Positions 40,766-51,257 are shown, counted from the first letter of the stretch. The stretch is 64,000 nucleotides of DNA from an uncultured Flavobacteriales bacterium (GCA_913063375.1 CAJXXR010000010.1:25262-89261), one strand, 5' to 3'. Numbers and translations: made by a program. Notes: generated by a model from the sequence alone, not told the origin.

Positions 40766-43315
40766 TTATTTTTTTGTTTTTTTCTCTTTTGATTCAGAGT
40801 TTGGCTTTATGATGGTTACACTAATACCATCTTTTGCGGCATTAACGTCTATCATAATTTCATCATCTTCTTCCACATGGGAGTTGATGATTTCTTCTGC
40901 TAATGGATCCTCAATCAATTTTTGAATAGCTCTTTTCAATGGTCTTGCACCGTAGTCCTTGTCGTATCCTTTATCCGAGATATAATCTTTGGCCTCATCT
41001 GAAATTTTCAGGTTGTAACCAAGGCCTTCTACACGCTTAAAAAGTTTGCTCAATTCTATTTCAATAATAGAATGAATATTTTTTCTCGAAAGACTATTGA
41101 ATAAAATAACATCATCTATTCTATTCAAGAATTCTGGTGCAAATGCTTTTTTCAAAGAGCTTTCTAAAATTCCTTTCGCATGATCGGTTAGGTTATCTTC
41201 TTTTGTCTGAGAACTAAACCCAACTCCAGCTCCAAAATCTTTTAACTTTTTGGAACCTACATTGGAGGTCATAATAATGATAGTATTCTTAAAGTCTACT
41301 TTTCTACCCAGACTATCTGTCATATGGCCATCGTCTAAGGCTTGTAATAATAGATTGAATACATCAGGATGGGCTTTTTCTATCTCATCAAGTAATATAA
41401 CAGAATATGGTTTTCTTCTTACTTTTTCTGTAAGCTGTCCACCTTCTTCATATCCTACATATCCCGGAGGTGCACCAACTAGTCTTGAAATCGCGAATTT
41501 TTCCATGTATTCACTCATGTCAATCCTAATTAAAGAACTTGAAGATTCAAATAAGAAAGTCGCTAATTCTTTTGCAAGTTGGGTTTTACCAACACCAGTA
41601 GGTCCCAGGAAAATAAATGAACCAATAGGTTTATTTGGGTCTTTTAATCCGGCACGATTACGTTGAATGGCTTTTACAATTTTATGTACAGCTTCATCCT
41701 GACCAATAACGGATGCTTGCAATTCCTTCGCCATACCTTTTAGGCGTTCACTTTCTTTAGAAGCAATTCTTTGAACAGGTACTCCTGTCATCATCGCAAT
41801 TACTTCAGCTACGGAATCTTCAGTTACTACCTCTCGGTGTGTTTTGAGATCTTCTTCCCAATTGATTTGGGCTTCCACCAATTTGGCTTCTGTTTTACGT
41901 TCTATATCTCTTATTTCTGCTGCTTGTTCAAAGTCTTGTTTACCTACTACTTCTTTTTTTCTAGCTGTTAGGTCTTCCAGTTCCTTTTCAAGAGTTTCAA
42001 TATGTTCAGGAACTACAATATTTGAAATATGAACTCTAGAGCCCGTTTCATCCAAGGCATCTATAGCCTTGTCTGGTAAGAACCTATCGCTTACATATCT
42101 GTCTGAAAGATGTACACAAGCTTTAATTGCTCCATCTGTATAAACTACGTTATGATGGTCTTCATAACGACTTTTAATATTATTTAGAATTTCTATTGTT
42201 TCTTCTACAGTGGTAGGGTCCACAATGATTTTTTGGAATCTTCTTTCTAAGGCGCCATCTTTTTCAATGTGTTGTCTATACTCATCTAGTGTGGTAGCAC
42301 CAACACATTGTATTTCACCTCTTGCCAAAGCAGGCTTGAACATATTGGATGCATCTAAAGAACCTGCGGCACCTCCAGCTCCAACAATGGTATGAATCTC
42401 ATCTATGAATAGAATGATATTCCTATTCTTCTCAAGCTCATTCATCAAGGCCTTCATTCTCTCCTCAAACTGACCTCTATATTTAGTTCCAGCTACAAGG
42501 GAAGCAAGGTCTAGACTAACAATCTTTTTATTGAAAAGTACTCTAGAAACTTTCTTTTTTACTATCCTTAGTGCTAATCCCTCAGCGATGGCACTTTTAC
42601 CTACACCAGGCTCACCTATCAATAATGGATTATTTTTTTTACGTCTACTAAGAATTTGCGAAACGCGGATTATTTCAGTTTGTCTACCAACAACAGGGTC
42701 CAGTTTCCCTTCTTCTGCCATTCTTGTAAGATCTCTTCCGAAATTATCTAGAACAGGTGTTCTAGATTCTTTTCCTTTACTCGGTGGGTTTTGTCCATAT
42801 CCTTTTGAACCACCCACATGTCCTTCTGGTCCACCAGAGAATGGTAGTTCCGCACTCGGACCTTTCGTGCTTGATTCACCGCTTAACATTTCAAATTCAT
42901 TTTTAATTTTATGATAATCCACACCATATTTTGTAAACAATCTGGAAACTGGGTCATTTTCATTACGAAGAATACACAGTAACAAATGAATAGTGTTTAC
43001 AGTACGGCTTTGATAATATTTTGCTTCAAGAAAAGTTGTCTTAAGTGCTTTTTCCGCTTGTTTTGTGAGAGGTAGGCTGCTTTTTACTAAAGCGTTTTCC
43101 GATTCAATACTGTTGTGTAAAGCTTCAATATTTTTTCTGATTTGCTTTAAATCAACCCCTGCATCTTTTAAAATCTGAACGGCATTAGAGCTACCCTCAC
43201 GGATAATACCCAACATAAGGTGTTCGGTACCGATGAAGTCATGTCCTAATCTTAAGGCTTCTTCTTTACTGTATGATATTATATTTTTAACTCTGTTTGA
43301 GAAGTTATCGTCCAT
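40766..43315 (-). CDS. clpC: ClpC-type AAA+ chaperone of the ClpP protease
   Basis: 849 residues. Double Clp_N domain (about 1-145, [21 protein letters not shown]), a Gly/Pro-rich linker, AAA module 1 with [15 protein letters not shown], a UVR-type coiled coil ([27 protein letters not shown], about 430-470) and AAA module 2 with [15 protein letters not shown]. The UVR motif defines ClpC rather than ClpA or ClpB. C-terminal residues are Lys/Glu-rich. It unfolds substrates and feeds ClpP. The 97-residue membrane protein gene is 123 bases upstream on the same strand. Confidence 0.95.
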   Translation of the reverse strand: MDDNFSNRVKNIISYSKEEALRLGHDFIGTEHLMLGIIREGSSNAVQILKDAGVDLKQIRKNIEALHNSIESENALVKSSLPLTKQAEKALKTTFLEAKYYQSRTVNTIHLLLCILRNENDPVSRLFTKYGVDYHKIKNEFEMLSGESSTKGPSAELPFSGGPEGHVGGSKGYGQNPPSKGKESRTPVLDNFGRDLTRMAEEGKLDPVVGRQTEIIRVSQILSRRKKNNPLLIGEPGVGKSAIAEGLALRIVKKKVSRVLFNKKIVSLDLASLVAGTKYRGQFEERMKALMNELEKNRNIILFIDEIHTIVGAGGAAGSLDASNMFKPALARGEIQCVGATTLDEYRQHIEKDGALERRFQKIIVDPTTVEETIEILNNIKSRYEDHHNVVYTDGAIKACVHLSDRYVSDRFLPDKAIDALDETGSRVHISNIVVPEHIETLEKELEDLTARKKEVVGKQDFEQAAEIRDIERKTEAKLVEAQINWEEDLKTHREVVTEDSVAEVIAMMTGVPVQRIASKESERLKGMAKELQASVIGQDEAVHKIVKAIQRNRAGLKDPNKPIGSFIFLGPTGVGKTQLAKELATFLFESSSSLIRIDMSEYMEKFAISRLVGAPPGYVGYEEGGQLTEKVRRKPYSVILLDEIEKAHPDVFNLLLQALDDGHMTDSLGRKVDFKNTIIIMTSNVGSKKLKDFGAGVGFSSQTKEDNLTDHAKGILESSLKKAFAPEFLNRIDDVILFNSLSRKNIHSIIEIELSKLFKRVEGLGYNLKISDEAKDYISDKGYDKDYGARPLKRAIQKLIEDPLAEEIINSHVEEDDEIMIDVNAAKDGISVTIIKPNSESKEKKTKK

Positions 43316-43438
43316 GATAATTAATTTTAATCTACTTACTAAAGAACAAAATCTATTCCGAATTGGATGTGTTTAAAATAGTCAGTGAAAATTTAAAAAT
43401 TGGCTCAATCTATTGACATAATGGCACTTTTCTTATCG

Positions 43439-43732
43439 CTAGAAAACACCAGTCAGTAAATCATTATCGCTAATTAAAAGTTTCCAAGCTATAAAAAGTA
43501 AAGCCAGGATTATAAAAATTAATCTTTTACTGGTCTTTTTTCTTTCCGAATGGTAATAGGACCGTTGATCCCATTGTTGTCGAAGAGAACCTCTAGAAAG
43601 TCTTTTGTCTGCATTTTCATCAGACTCATGCTTACCTATTAGTTCTTCCAATTTCTCCTTTCGCTCATCGTAATAGCGCGGTTTAATTTCGAACCTTTTG
43701 TTTTTCTGTGTCTTAAAGAAAAAAGAAGCCAT
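43439..43732 (-). CDS. Small single-pass membrane protein, conserved in Bacteroidota, unknown
   Basis: 97 residues. A basic, soluble N-terminal part (MASFFFKTQKNKRFEIKPRYYDERKEKLEEL) is followed by a charged linker and one C-terminal helix (RLIFIILALLFIAWKLLI, about 70-87). The pattern (FFFK, IKPRYYDERKE, terminal helix) recurs in short uncharacterised Bacteroidota proteins as I recall them. It may face the cytoplasm with its N terminus. Upstream of clpC on the same strand; no functional link known. Confidence 0.7.
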   Translation of the reverse strand: MASFFFKTQKNKRFEIKPRYYDERKEKLEELIGKHESDENADKRLSRGSLRQQWDQRSYYHSERKKTSKRLIFIILALLFIAWKLLISDNDLLTGVF

Positions 43733-43999
43733 TTCTTAGATTTTGTTTAGAACAATGTAATAAATATTTGCCTTAATAACGTGGATTATCTAGGCTATAT
43801 TTTCTGTGTTCACTGGATTTAACAGCTATTTATCGGTATAACAAAATGTTAGCTGTTATAGGTCATGGAGTTCAATAAATGTTCCATTTTTTGTTTTTTA
43901 CTTATCAAGTAGGAAGAAAATGAATCTAATTCGTATTTAATGATGGAATTAAAGTCATTTAACCTCTCCTTATTTGTACAATACGATTATTTTTGTCCC
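43733..43999 (+). promoter_or_regulatory. Divergent region with inverted repeat and -7 box for the M16 gene
   Basis: TAACAGCTA (43820-43828) and TAGCTGTTA (43850-43858) form a perfect nine-base inverted repeat with a 21-base spacer. TATTTTTG (43988-43995) matches the -7 consensus five bases before the chosen M16 start, which would give a nearly leaderless transcript. Nothing else is seen. Confidence 0.45.
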
Positions 44000-45226
44000 A
44001 TGGAATTTTATACACACTGTTTAAAAAACGGGATGAGAATCATTCACAAGCAAGTCCCAAATGTGGTGGCGCATGCTGGTATAATGATAGATGTTGGTAG
44101 TAGAGATGAGTCAGATGCCGAAGAGGGATTGTCGCACTTTATTGAGCATTGCCTTTTTAAAGGGACGAAAAACCGTAAAGCTTTTCATGTACTGAGTAGG
44201 TTGGAGGATGTAGGAGGAGAACTGAATGCCTATACAACCAAAGAAGATACCTATATATATGCTAGTTTTATAAAGGATTATTATGAACGTTCAATAGAAT
44301 TGTTTTTCGATATACTTTTTTGTTCAACCTATCCTGAAAAGGAATTACTTAAGGAGAAGGATGTAATTGTTGATGAGATCAATTCTTATAAAGATTCTCC
44401 TTCAGAACAAATTTTTGATGATTTTGAAGGACTTATCTTCAATGGGGATGCTCTTGGTAGAAATGTGTTGGGAACTGAAGAAAGTTTGGAAGGCTTAACA
44501 CGTGAGAATATGCAATCTTTTGTAGATCGTTATTTTCAACCAGAGAATATGGTTTTTAGTTCTGTTGGAGATATGGAACCAGCTAAATTGTTTAAGCTAG
44601 TAGAAAAGTATTTTGAACATATTCCATCAAAAGGAAAAGAAAATAAGCGTAGTAAAGTTAATCTCTATACTCCCCAGCATAAAATAGAAGCTTTATCTCA
44701 ATTTCAAACGCATTGCATGATTGGAAATAGAGCCTATGGAGCAAAAGATGAAAAGAGAAAAACGTTGGTATTACTGAATAATTTATTGGGTGGTCCAGGT
44801 TTGAGTAGTCGCTTGAATATGGGGATTCGTGAGAAATATGGATTTGCATATAGTGTGGAATCCAATTACCATTATTATTCTGATACTGGTTTGTTCAGTA
44901 TTTATTTTGGTACGGATGAAAAATACCTAGATAGAGTGGGGAAATTGGTAGAAAAAGAATTGTTTAAATTGATGGATAAACCTTTAGGTATTCGTCAATT
45001 GGACAAGGCTAAGCGCCAAATAATAGGTCAAATTGCTATAGCACAAGAAAACCATGCTCAATTGATGACTACAATGGCCAAGAGTTACCATACCTATGGA
45101 AAGGTAGATAGTCTAGAGGCTGTATATGACAAGATTTGGCAAATAAGTAGTGCTGAAATTCAAAATGTGGCCAACGAAATATTTTGTCCTGATGATTTAT
45201 CTACCCTTATTTTTAAAAAGCGTTAA
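44000..45226 (+). CDS. M16-family metallopeptidase
   Basis: 408 residues from ATG 44000 (MEFYTHCLKNGMRIIHKQ), the start that fits the family; the frame extends 60 bases further but that part covers the likely promoter. The inverted zinc motif HFIEHCLFKGT (HxxEH) is near residue 50, with the third ligand Glu in the following helix region (VIVDEINSYKDSPSEQIFDDFE). The second domain (from about 190) contains the GLSSRLNMGIREKYGFAYSVES segment typical of pitrilysin-type peptidases, so both halves of a mitochondrial-processing-peptidase-like fold are present. No signal peptide, so cytoplasmic. Followed after two bases by the O-methyltransferase gene. Confidence 0.93.
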   Translation: MEFYTHCLKNGMRIIHKQVPNVVAHAGIMIDVGSRDESDAEEGLSHFIEHCLFKGTKNRKAFHVLSRLEDVGGELNAYTTKEDTYIYASFIKDYYERSIELFFDILFCSTYPEKELLKEKDVIVDEINSYKDSPSEQIFDDFEGLIFNGDALGRNVLGTEESLEGLTRENMQSFVDRYFQPENMVFSSVGDMEPAKLFKLVEKYFEHIPSKGKENKRSKVNLYTPQHKIEALSQFQTHCMIGNRAYGAKDEKRKTLVLLNNLLGGPGLSSRLNMGIREKYGFAYSVESNYHYYSDTGLFSIYFGTDEKYLDRVGKLVEKELFKLMDKPLGIRQLDKAKRQIIGQIAIAQENHAQLMTTMAKSYHTYGKVDSLEAVYDKIWQISSAEIQNVANEIFCPDDLSTLIFKKR

Positions 45227-45228
45227 GA

Positions 45229-45870
45229 ATGGATTTTATAGATGAAAAACTTTTAGAATATTGTATTAACCATTCTGAAGTTGAACCCGAAGTGCTCAAA
45301 AAATTGGATCGAGAGACCCATGTAAAAATGATTAACCCTCGTATGTTATCTGGGCATTATCAAGGGAGGTTTCTCAAGATGATGGTCCAACTCACAGGGG
45401 CAAAAAATATTCTTGAAATAGGAACCTTTACGGGGTATTCTGCTATTTGTATGGCGGAAGGTTTACCTTTTGACGGTAGATTGGATACCATAGATGTAAA
45501 TCCAGAATTGGAAGAAATGGTTCGGAAATATCTAGATGAATCAGGATTTGATCCATTGGTAAATGTACATATAGGATCTGCTTTGGATATTATTCCAACG
45601 CTAGATGTGGAATACGATTTTGTTTTCATTGATGCAGACAAGGAGAACTATGCGAATTATTTCAATTTGGTTTTGCCCAAAATGAAAAAAGGTGGCGTTA
45701 TTTTAGGTGATAATGTACTTTGGTCAGGAAAGGTAATACAAGACGAAAATATAAACGACAAAAGTACACAAGGAATCTTAGAATTCAATCGATTGGCTAA
45801 GGAGGATGATCGAGTTGAAAGTTTCCTTTTGCCGCTTCGTGATGGTGTGATGATTTGTCGTAAGAAATAG
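45229..45870 (+). CDS. O-methyltransferase (COMT-like, SAM dependent)
   Basis: 213 residues. The catechol-type O-methyltransferase motifs are clear: ILEIGTFTGYSAICMAEGL (SAM motif I, about residue 61), LDTIDVNPELEEM, YDFVFIDADKENYANYF (metal Asp and Asn) and GDNVLWSGKVIQ. The enzyme should methylate a catechol or other hydroxylated small molecule using a divalent cation. It is two bases after the M16 gene and overlaps the next start (TAGTG), indicating an operon of mixed functions. Confidence 0.94.
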   Translation: MDFIDEKLLEYCINHSEVEPEVLKKLDRETHVKMINPRMLSGHYQGRFLKMMVQLTGAKNILEIGTFTGYSAICMAEGLPFDGRLDTIDVNPELEEMVRKYLDESGFDPLVNVHIGSALDIIPTLDVEYDFVFIDADKENYANYFNLVLPKMKKGGVILGDNVLWSGKVIQDENINDKSTQGILEFNRLAKEDDRVESFLLPLRDGVMICRKK

Positions 45871-47096
45871 TGGAAAAGCCAATCCAACATATCGAGACAG
45901 AAATTGCCTTAGTTGGTGGTGGTCCATCAGCTCTAATGGCAGCTACTTTTTTGTTGGATGCTGGACTGAAGGTACGTTTATATGAGTATACTTCAAGCCT
46001 GGCCAAAAAATTTAATGTAGCTGGAAAAAGTGGGCTTAACTTAACCAATAGTTTGGAGGATCCATCGTTTATTGAAATGTATGGTGATGATGCAGCGTGG
46101 ATAAGGCCATTCATTCTTAATTTTAACAATAAAGATTTAAGAGAAACGCTACTTCATTTCTTGGGGATAGAAACCTATATTGGTTCGAGTGGTAAAGTTT
46201 TCCCTAAGGAAGATTTATCAGGTGCACGCTTTATTAAACTTTGGATAAAATATTTAAAAGGACAGGGGTTAGCAGTATTTACACATCATAAATTTATTGG
46301 CTGGATTGACGATAATGCCCTTCAATTTGAGGATCGTTCTGGTGATCTTATTACCGTTTATGCAAAAAAGGCTATGCTAGCGATGGGAGGGGTTTCTTGG
46401 CCAATGACTGGGTCTGATGGGAATTGGATTGATAGTTTCAAAGCTAAAGGAATACAATTAGCGCCTTGGCAGGCTTCCAACTGTGGTGTTCAAATATCTG
46501 CCGATGCCACATTTTTTGAGAAATGGAATGGTCAGTTTTTAAAAAATGTACAATTATCACTCAATGGTAAGTCGGTTAAAGGAGAAATAAGAATCTCTCG
46601 ATATGGATTTGAGGGGAAGCCTATCTATCATTTGGTTCCGGAAATAAGGAAAGAATTAAGAAAGGGAGATGATTGTACTTTGTCTTTAGATTTTAAAGCC
46701 AATATGTCAGCGGAGAATTTACTTAAAAAGCTTGAAGAGTTAAAGGGGAATTCACTTTCCAAAACCCTTAAAAGCCTTTCGGTACATCCTAGTTTCTCAA
46801 TGCTTTTGAAAATTTATCAATTGGACTATACTACGTCTGTGGATTTAGTGAAATGGATTAAATCCTTTCCTATCCGCGTGGAAGAATTGGCAGATATTAA
46901 AAAAGCAATTAGTGTAGTTGGAGGAGTTTCAAAGGAAGAATTGAATGAAGACTTAAGCTTAAAAAAGGTGCCAAATAGCTACTTGGCAGGAGAAATGATT
47001 GATTGGGATGCCCCAACAGGAGGATATTTGTTGCAGGCTTGTTTTTCAATGGCGAAAACTGTGGCAGATTCTATGATAGAAGATTTAAAATTTTAA
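45870..47096 (+). CDS. TIGR03862/BaiN-like FAD-dependent oxidoreductase
   Basis: 408 residues with a GTG start that overlaps the upstream stop. The N-terminal FAD motif is IALVGGGPSALMAATFLLDAG; AGKSGLNLTNS is the second conserved loop of the HI0933/BaiN family; FPKEDLSGARFIKLW and GGVSWPMTGSDGNW follow. The C-terminal domain ends SYLAGEMIDWDAPTGGYLLQACFSMA, the FAD-contact motif of the family. The specific reaction is unknown for most members. smpB starts nine bases downstream. Confidence 0.92.
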   Translation: MEKPIQHIETEIALVGGGPSALMAATFLLDAGLKVRLYEYTSSLAKKFNVAGKSGLNLTNSLEDPSFIEMYGDDAAWIRPFILNFNNKDLRETLLHFLGIETYIGSSGKVFPKEDLSGARFIKLWIKYLKGQGLAVFTHHKFIGWIDDNALQFEDRSGDLITVYAKKAMLAMGGVSWPMTGSDGNWIDSFKAKGIQLAPWQASNCGVQISADATFFEKWNGQFLKNVQLSLNGKSVKGEIRISRYGFEGKPIYHLVPEIRKELRKGDDCTLSLDFKANMSAENLLKKLEELKGNSLSKTLKSLSVHPSFSMLLKIYQLDYTTSVDLVKWIKSFPIRVEELADIKKAISVVGGVSKEELNEDLSLKKVPNSYLAGEMIDWDAPTGGYLLQACFSMAKTVADSMIEDLKF

Positions 47097-47105
47097 ATTT
47101 GCGAG

Positions 47106-47573
47106 ATGGCAAAAGAAAAGATTTCATCTAAAGTTAGTATTTCCAATAAAAAGGCTCGTTTTGAATACGAGATTATGGATACCTATACCGCTGGTATTAT
47201 TCTCAAAGGAACTGAGATAAAGGCCTTGCGTATGGGGAAAGCTAGTATTGGAGAAGCTTATTGTTATATAAGATCGGATGAGGCATGGATTAAGGACATG
47301 TATATTGGTGAATACGATTTTGGATCATACAATAACCATGCGCCTCGAAGGTTGCGAAAATTATTGTTGAATAAGCGTGAAATAACTAAGCTTTATGAAA
47401 AGCTTAAAAATAAAGGTTTTACCTTAGTGCCTTTGTTGTTATTTATCAGTGATAATGGCTATGCTAAGATTACTATAGGCTTAGCGCGAGGTAAGAAAAC
47501 CCACGATAAGCGTAATACGCTTAAGGACCGTGACAACAAACGTCAAATGGACCGTATTAAAAAGGATTATTAA
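47106..47573 (+). CDS. smpB: SsrA-binding protein SmpB
   Basis: 155 residues. The core GTEIKALRMGKASIGEAYCYI, DMYIGEYDFGSYNNHAPRRLRKLLLNKREI and the C-terminal LVPLLLFISDNGYAKITIGLARGKKTHDKRNTLKDRDNKR are all typical. SmpB delivers tmRNA to stalled ribosomes; the tmRNA gene is not in this window. It is linked with the flavoprotein gene by a nine-base gap and followed by a DUF4199 gene. Confidence 0.97.
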   Translation: MAKEKISSKVSISNKKARFEYEIMDTYTAGIILKGTEIKALRMGKASIGEAYCYIRSDEAWIKDMYIGEYDFGSYNNHAPRRLRKLLLNKREITKLYEKLKNKGFTLVPLLLFISDNGYAKITIGLARGKKTHDKRNTLKDRDNKRQMDRIKKDY

Positions 47574-47594
47574 TAAAAGTAGTACAGATATTTT

Positions 47595-48107
47595 ATGAAA
47601 AATAAATCAGCCATTCGTTATGGTACTTATTTAGGTTTTTCACTCATTCTAGCCAATTTAGTTGTTTTTTACGGGGGACTGAAAGAAAATGCTGTTGTAG
47701 TCAATTTGTCTAATGTTTTATTGTTCTCTATTTTTATTTACTATTCCGTATATGATTGTAGGGAAAATGAGAAAGGAGGCTTAATTAGTTTTAAGGAGGC
47801 TTTTATTCAAGGTGTTAAGACGAGTGCTTTTTCGGCTCTTCTATATGCTGTTTATTTTTATTTTTATTTGACTTCCATTGATCCGGACATTATGATTCTT
47901 ATGGAGGAATCGACCAGATTGGAATACGCAAATCAAGGTAAGAGTCCTGAGGAAGTTCAAGAAGCAATGGTTCAATATGAGGAACATATGGGGCCAGGAT
48001 TTATGGCAGCAGCTTCCGTGGCAGCAAATGTCATTTTTGGTGGATTAATTAGCTTGCCAATCGCTGCAATATTGAAACGAATGAATCCTAATCAAATTGA
48101 AGCCTAA
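47595..48107 (+). CDS. DUF4199 membrane protein
   Basis: 170 residues with four hydrophobic segments: FSLILANLVVFYGG, NLSNVLLFSIFIYYSVYD, SAFSALLYAVYFYFYL and a C-terminal one around AAASVAANVIFGGLISLPIAAIL. Between segments 3 and 4 is a charged loop of about 40 residues. The FKEAFIQGVKTSAFSALLYAVYFY motif is the DUF4199 hallmark. Function unknown; in Bacteroidota these genes usually precede a family 2 glycosyltransferase, as here, so a role with lipid-linked glycans is possible but not shown. Confidence 0.88.
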   Translation: MKNKSAIRYGTYLGFSLILANLVVFYGGLKENAVVVNLSNVLLFSIFIYYSVYDCRENEKGGLISFKEAFIQGVKTSAFSALLYAVYFYFYLTSIDPDIMILMEESTRLEYANQGKSPEEVQEAMVQYEEHMGPGFMAAASVAANVIFGGLISLPIAAILKRMNPNQIEA

Positions 48108-48111
48108 CGTA

Positions 48112-49071
48112 ATGTCTATGGAATACCTTAAAGATATATCAATTGTAGTGCCTCTATATAATGAGGAAGAATCACTACCGGAGTTACATCAATGGATTGT
48201 TCGTGTGATGAATGAAAATAATTTCAGTTATGAAGTTATTTTTATTGATGATGGTTCTAAAGATAATTCCTGGGCTATAGTGGAGGATTTGAAAACCAAG
48301 GATAACAATGTCATTGGAATTAAATTTCGTAGGAACTATGGTAAATCTGCAGGTTTACAAGTAGGATTTACGCAAGCTATTGGAAGAGTAGTGATTACTA
48401 TGGATGCCGATTTGCAAGATAGTCCGGATGAAATTCCAGGATTGAATAAAATGATTTTGGAAGGTGGCTATGATCTAGTTTCTGGTTGGAAACAAAAAAG
48501 ATATGATCCACTGTCTAAAACTATTCCTACTAAAATATATAATGGAGTAACGAGAGCCATGTCGGGTATTAAACTAAACGATATGAACTGTGGACTGAAA
48601 GCCTATAAAAATGAGGTTATAAAATCGGTAGAGGTATATGGTGAGATGCACCGTTATATTCCGGTAATGGCCAAATGGGCTGGTTTCAGTAATATTGGAG
48701 AGAAAGTGGTTGCTCATCAAGCAAGAAAATATGGGGTTACTAAATTTGGTTTAGAGCGTTTTATCAATGGACCATTGGATTTGATGTCTATTATTTTTGT
48801 ACAAAAATTTTCTAAACGTCCAATGCACTTCTTTGGATATATGGGGATCGCTGTTATGATGGTAGCATTTTTGTCCGTTATTTGGTTAGGGGTAGATAAA
48901 TTATTCCTTGATACTTCTGGCAGACTGATTACAGATAGGCCTTTCTTTTATGTAGGCCTTATCAGCATGGTTATAGGGGTTCAATTGTTCTTAGTTGGAT
49001 TTTTAGCAGAAATGGTATCTCAGAATAGGCCTGAAAGAAACAATTATCAGATTGAGAAAAAATTGGATTAA
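48112..49071 (+). CDS. GtrB-like family 2 glycosyltransferase
   Basis: 319 residues from ATG 48112 (or 48118); the in-frame TTG at 48097 overlaps the DUF4199 stop. ISIVVPLYNEEESLPEL, IDDGSKDNS and MDADLQDSPDEIP (DxD) are the GT2 motifs; two C-terminal helices (about residues 242-262 and 280-305) anchor it. The layout matches DPM1/GtrB-type polyprenyl-phosphate glycosyltransferases. It likely loads a sugar onto undecaprenyl phosphate. A terminator follows. Confidence 0.93.
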   Translation: MSMEYLKDISIVVPLYNEEESLPELHQWIVRVMNENNFSYEVIFIDDGSKDNSWAIVEDLKTKDNNVIGIKFRRNYGKSAGLQVGFTQAIGRVVITMDADLQDSPDEIPGLNKMILEGGYDLVSGWKQKRYDPLSKTIPTKIYNGVTRAMSGIKLNDMNCGLKAYKNEVIKSVEVYGEMHRYIPVMAKWAGFSNIGEKVVAHQARKYGVTKFGLERFINGPLDLMSIIFVQKFSKRPMHFFGYMGIAVMMVAFLSVIWLGVDKLFLDTSGRLITDRPFFYVGLISMVIGVQLFLVGFLAEMVSQNRPERNNYQIEKKLD

Positions 49072-49092
49072 AGAGATTTCACTATAATATAT

Positions 49093-49125
49093 AAACGCTG
49101 TCAGTATACTGATGGCGTTTTTTTT
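49093..49125 (+). terminator. Intrinsic terminator after the GT2 gene
   Basis: AAACGC and GCGTTT, continued by a GU-containing stem (TGTCAGT/ACTGATG), followed by T8. Confidence 0.85.
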
Positions 49126-49140
49126 GTGCTGAAAAGTCCA

Positions 49141-49248
49141 AAATGTCATTCCAAATTGACATTTTGACAGCGTAAAAGTGTTCTCTAGAAGTAAAACCTG
49201 TCATTTTGTAGGTAATCTTTCTACTTTTTGAACTGGCACAATGATTGA
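49141..49248 (+). promoter_or_regulatory. Sigma-54-like dnaK promoter with upstream repeat sites
   Basis: TGGCAC (49234-49239), five bases, then TTGA (49245-49248) fits the sigma-54 -24/-12 pattern TGGCAC-N5-TTGC except for the final C. Upstream lie TGTCATT (49144-49150), TGACATTTTGACA (49157-49169) and TGTCATTTTGTAG (49199-49211). The last two are 42 bases apart, which places them on the same DNA face, as for an enhancer-binding activator. AAATGTCA/TGACATTT is also a perfect inverted repeat (49141-49164). Confidence 0.6.
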
Positions 49249-49299
49249 CTTAAGTGAATTGTAAAATTTTGAAACACATTAAAGTAAAAATAGATAGAC

Positions 49300-51201
49300 A
49301 TGGGTAAGATTATAGGTATAGATTTAGGTACTACCAATTCATGTGTAGCAGTAATGGAAGGTAACGAGCCTACTGTAATTGCGAATGCGGAAGGAAAGAG
49401 AACAACTCCATCAATGGTGGCATTTGTTGAAGATGGAGAACGTAAAATTGGTGATCCTGCAAAACGTCAGGCCATTACTAATCCAACGAAAACTATTTCT
49501 TCTATAAAGAGGTTTATGGGTGAATCTTTTGACAATGTTCAAAAAGAGGTGTCCAATGTACCTTATAAAGTAGTAAAGGGAGATAACAATACATCTAGAG
49601 TTGATATTGATGGTAGATTGTATACTCCACAAGAGCTTTCAGCAATGATTCTTCAAAAAATGAAGAAAACTGCTGAAGATTATTTAGGACAAGAAGTTTC
49701 TGAAGCTGTAATTACAGTTCCTGCATACTTCAACGATTCTCAACGTAAAGCTACACAAGAAGCTGGTGAGATTGCTGGTCTTAAAGTTAGTCGTATCATC
49801 AATGAACCAACAGCTGCAGCCTTGGCTTATGGATTGGATAAGCAAGACCAAGACATGAAGATTGCTGTTTATGACCTTGGTGGTGGTACTTTCGATATTT
49901 CTATCCTTGAATTGGGTGATGGTGTATTTGAAGTAAAATCTACAAATGGTGATACACACTTAGGTGGTGATGATTTTGACCAAGTTATTATTGACTGGTT
50001 GGCACAAGAATTCAAAAATGAAGAAGGGGTAGACCTTAAGAAGGATCCTATGGCTCTTCAACGTTTGAAGGAAGCTGCTGAAAAAGCAAAAATTGAGTTG
50101 TCTTCAGGTACACAAACTGAAATCAACCTACCATATATTACTGCTACTGCTAGTGGACCAAAGCACCTTGTACGTTCTTTGACTAGAGCTGCTTTCGAAC
50201 AATTGGCAGATACTTTGATTCAAAGATCTTTAGAGCCTTGTAAGCTTGCATTGAGAGATTCAGGTTTTGACCTTAGTGAAATTGATGAAGTTATTTTGGT
50301 AGGTGGTTCTACAAGAATTCCAGCAATCCAAAGTATCGTTGAGAACTTCTTCGGGAAAAAGCCTTCTAAAGGTGTTAACCCTGATGAGGTAGTTGCAATT
50401 GGAGCATCTATTCAAGGTGGTGTATTGACAGGAGAGGTTAAGGATGTATTACTTTTAGATGTAACTCCACTTTCTCTAGGTATTGAAACAATGGGGTCTG
50501 TAATGACTAAATTGATCGATGCAAATACAACGATCCCAACACAGAAGTCACAAGTATTCTCTACGGCTGCAGATAATCAGCCAGCAGTAGATATCCACGT
50601 ACTTCAAGGGGAACGTCCAATGGCAAATGACAATAAATCAATCGGTCGTTTCCAATTGGCAGATATTCCACCAGCAAGAAGAGGTGAGCCTCAAATTGAA
50701 GTAATTTTTGATATCGATGCAAATGGTATTCTAAAAGTTACTGCAAAAGATAAAGCTACTGGAAAAGAACAACACATCAAGATTGAAGCTTCTTCAGGTC
50801 TTTCAGACGATGAAATTGCTAAAATGAAAGCGGAGGCAGAAGCCAATGCAGATGCTGACAACAAAGTAAAAGAGCGTGTTGATAAGCTTAACCAAGCCGA
50901 TCAAACAATCTTCCAAACTGAAAAACAATTGTCTGAGCTAGGAGATAAACTTCCTGCTGATAAAAAACAGCCAATTGAAGAGGCATTGGAGACGTTGAAA
51001 ACTGCTCATAAAGAAGAAAATATTGAAGCTATTGATGCTGCAATAGAGAATCTGAACAAGATTTTCCAGGATGCTTCACAGGAAATGTACCAAAATGAAG
51101 GAGCTGCTGATGCAGGTGCTGAAGGTGCAGATACTGCTGATACTACTGCTTCTGGTGATGCAGATTCTGTAACAGACGTAGACTTTGAAGAAGTAAAATA
51201 A
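49300..51201 (+). CDS. dnaK: Hsp70 chaperone DnaK
   Basis: 633 residues, normal length. The ATPase domain starts [18 protein letters not shown] and includes [39 protein letters not shown] and [24 protein letters not shown]; the substrate-binding domain has [23 protein letters not shown]; the lid is followed by an Ala/Asp/Gly-rich tail ending TDVDFEEVK, related to the EEVD-type end. Cytoplasmic folding machine working with DnaJ and GrpE, which are not in the window. The promoter region suggests heat- or stress-linked sigma-54 control. Confidence 0.98.
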   Translation: MGKIIGIDLGTTNSCVAVMEGNEPTVIANAEGKRTTPSMVAFVEDGERKIGDPAKRQAITNPTKTISSIKRFMGESFDNVQKEVSNVPYKVVKGDNNTSRVDIDGRLYTPQELSAMILQKMKKTAEDYLGQEVSEAVITVPAYFNDSQRKATQEAGEIAGLKVSRIINEPTAAALAYGLDKQDQDMKIAVYDLGGGTFDISILELGDGVFEVKSTNGDTHLGGDDFDQVIIDWLAQEFKNEEGVDLKKDPMALQRLKEAAEKAKIELSSGTQTEINLPYITATASGPKHLVRSLTRAAFEQLADTLIQRSLEPCKLALRDSGFDLSEIDEVILVGGSTRIPAIQSIVENFFGKKPSKGVNPDEVVAIGASIQGGVLTGEVKDVLLLDVTPLSLGIETMGSVMTKLIDANTTIPTQKSQVFSTAADNQPAVDIHVLQGERPMANDNKSIGRFQLADIPPARRGEPQIEVIFDIDANGILKVTAKDKATGKEQHIKIEASSGLSDDEIAKMKAEAEANADADNKVKERVDKLNQADQTIFQTEKQLSELGDKLPADKKQPIEEALETLKTAHKEENIEAIDAAIENLNKIFQDASQEMYQNEGAADAGAEGADTADTTASGDADSVTDVDFEEVK

Positions 51202-51228
51202 ACTTCCTATAAATTTGGTTAGTATTGG

Positions 51229-51257
51229 ATGCCACAACTTTGTTGTGGCATCTTTGT
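51229..51257 (+). terminator. Intrinsic terminator of dnaK
   Basis: GATGCCACAA and TTGTGGCATC, loop CTTTG, followed by TTTGTTTT. Confidence 0.88.

Noticed and set aside
41250..41666. 138-codon frame antisense to clpC
   Set aside because: Serine/Pro-rich complement of a conserved gene; many similar antisense frames lie in clpC, ftsH and the M28 gene and are all shadows.
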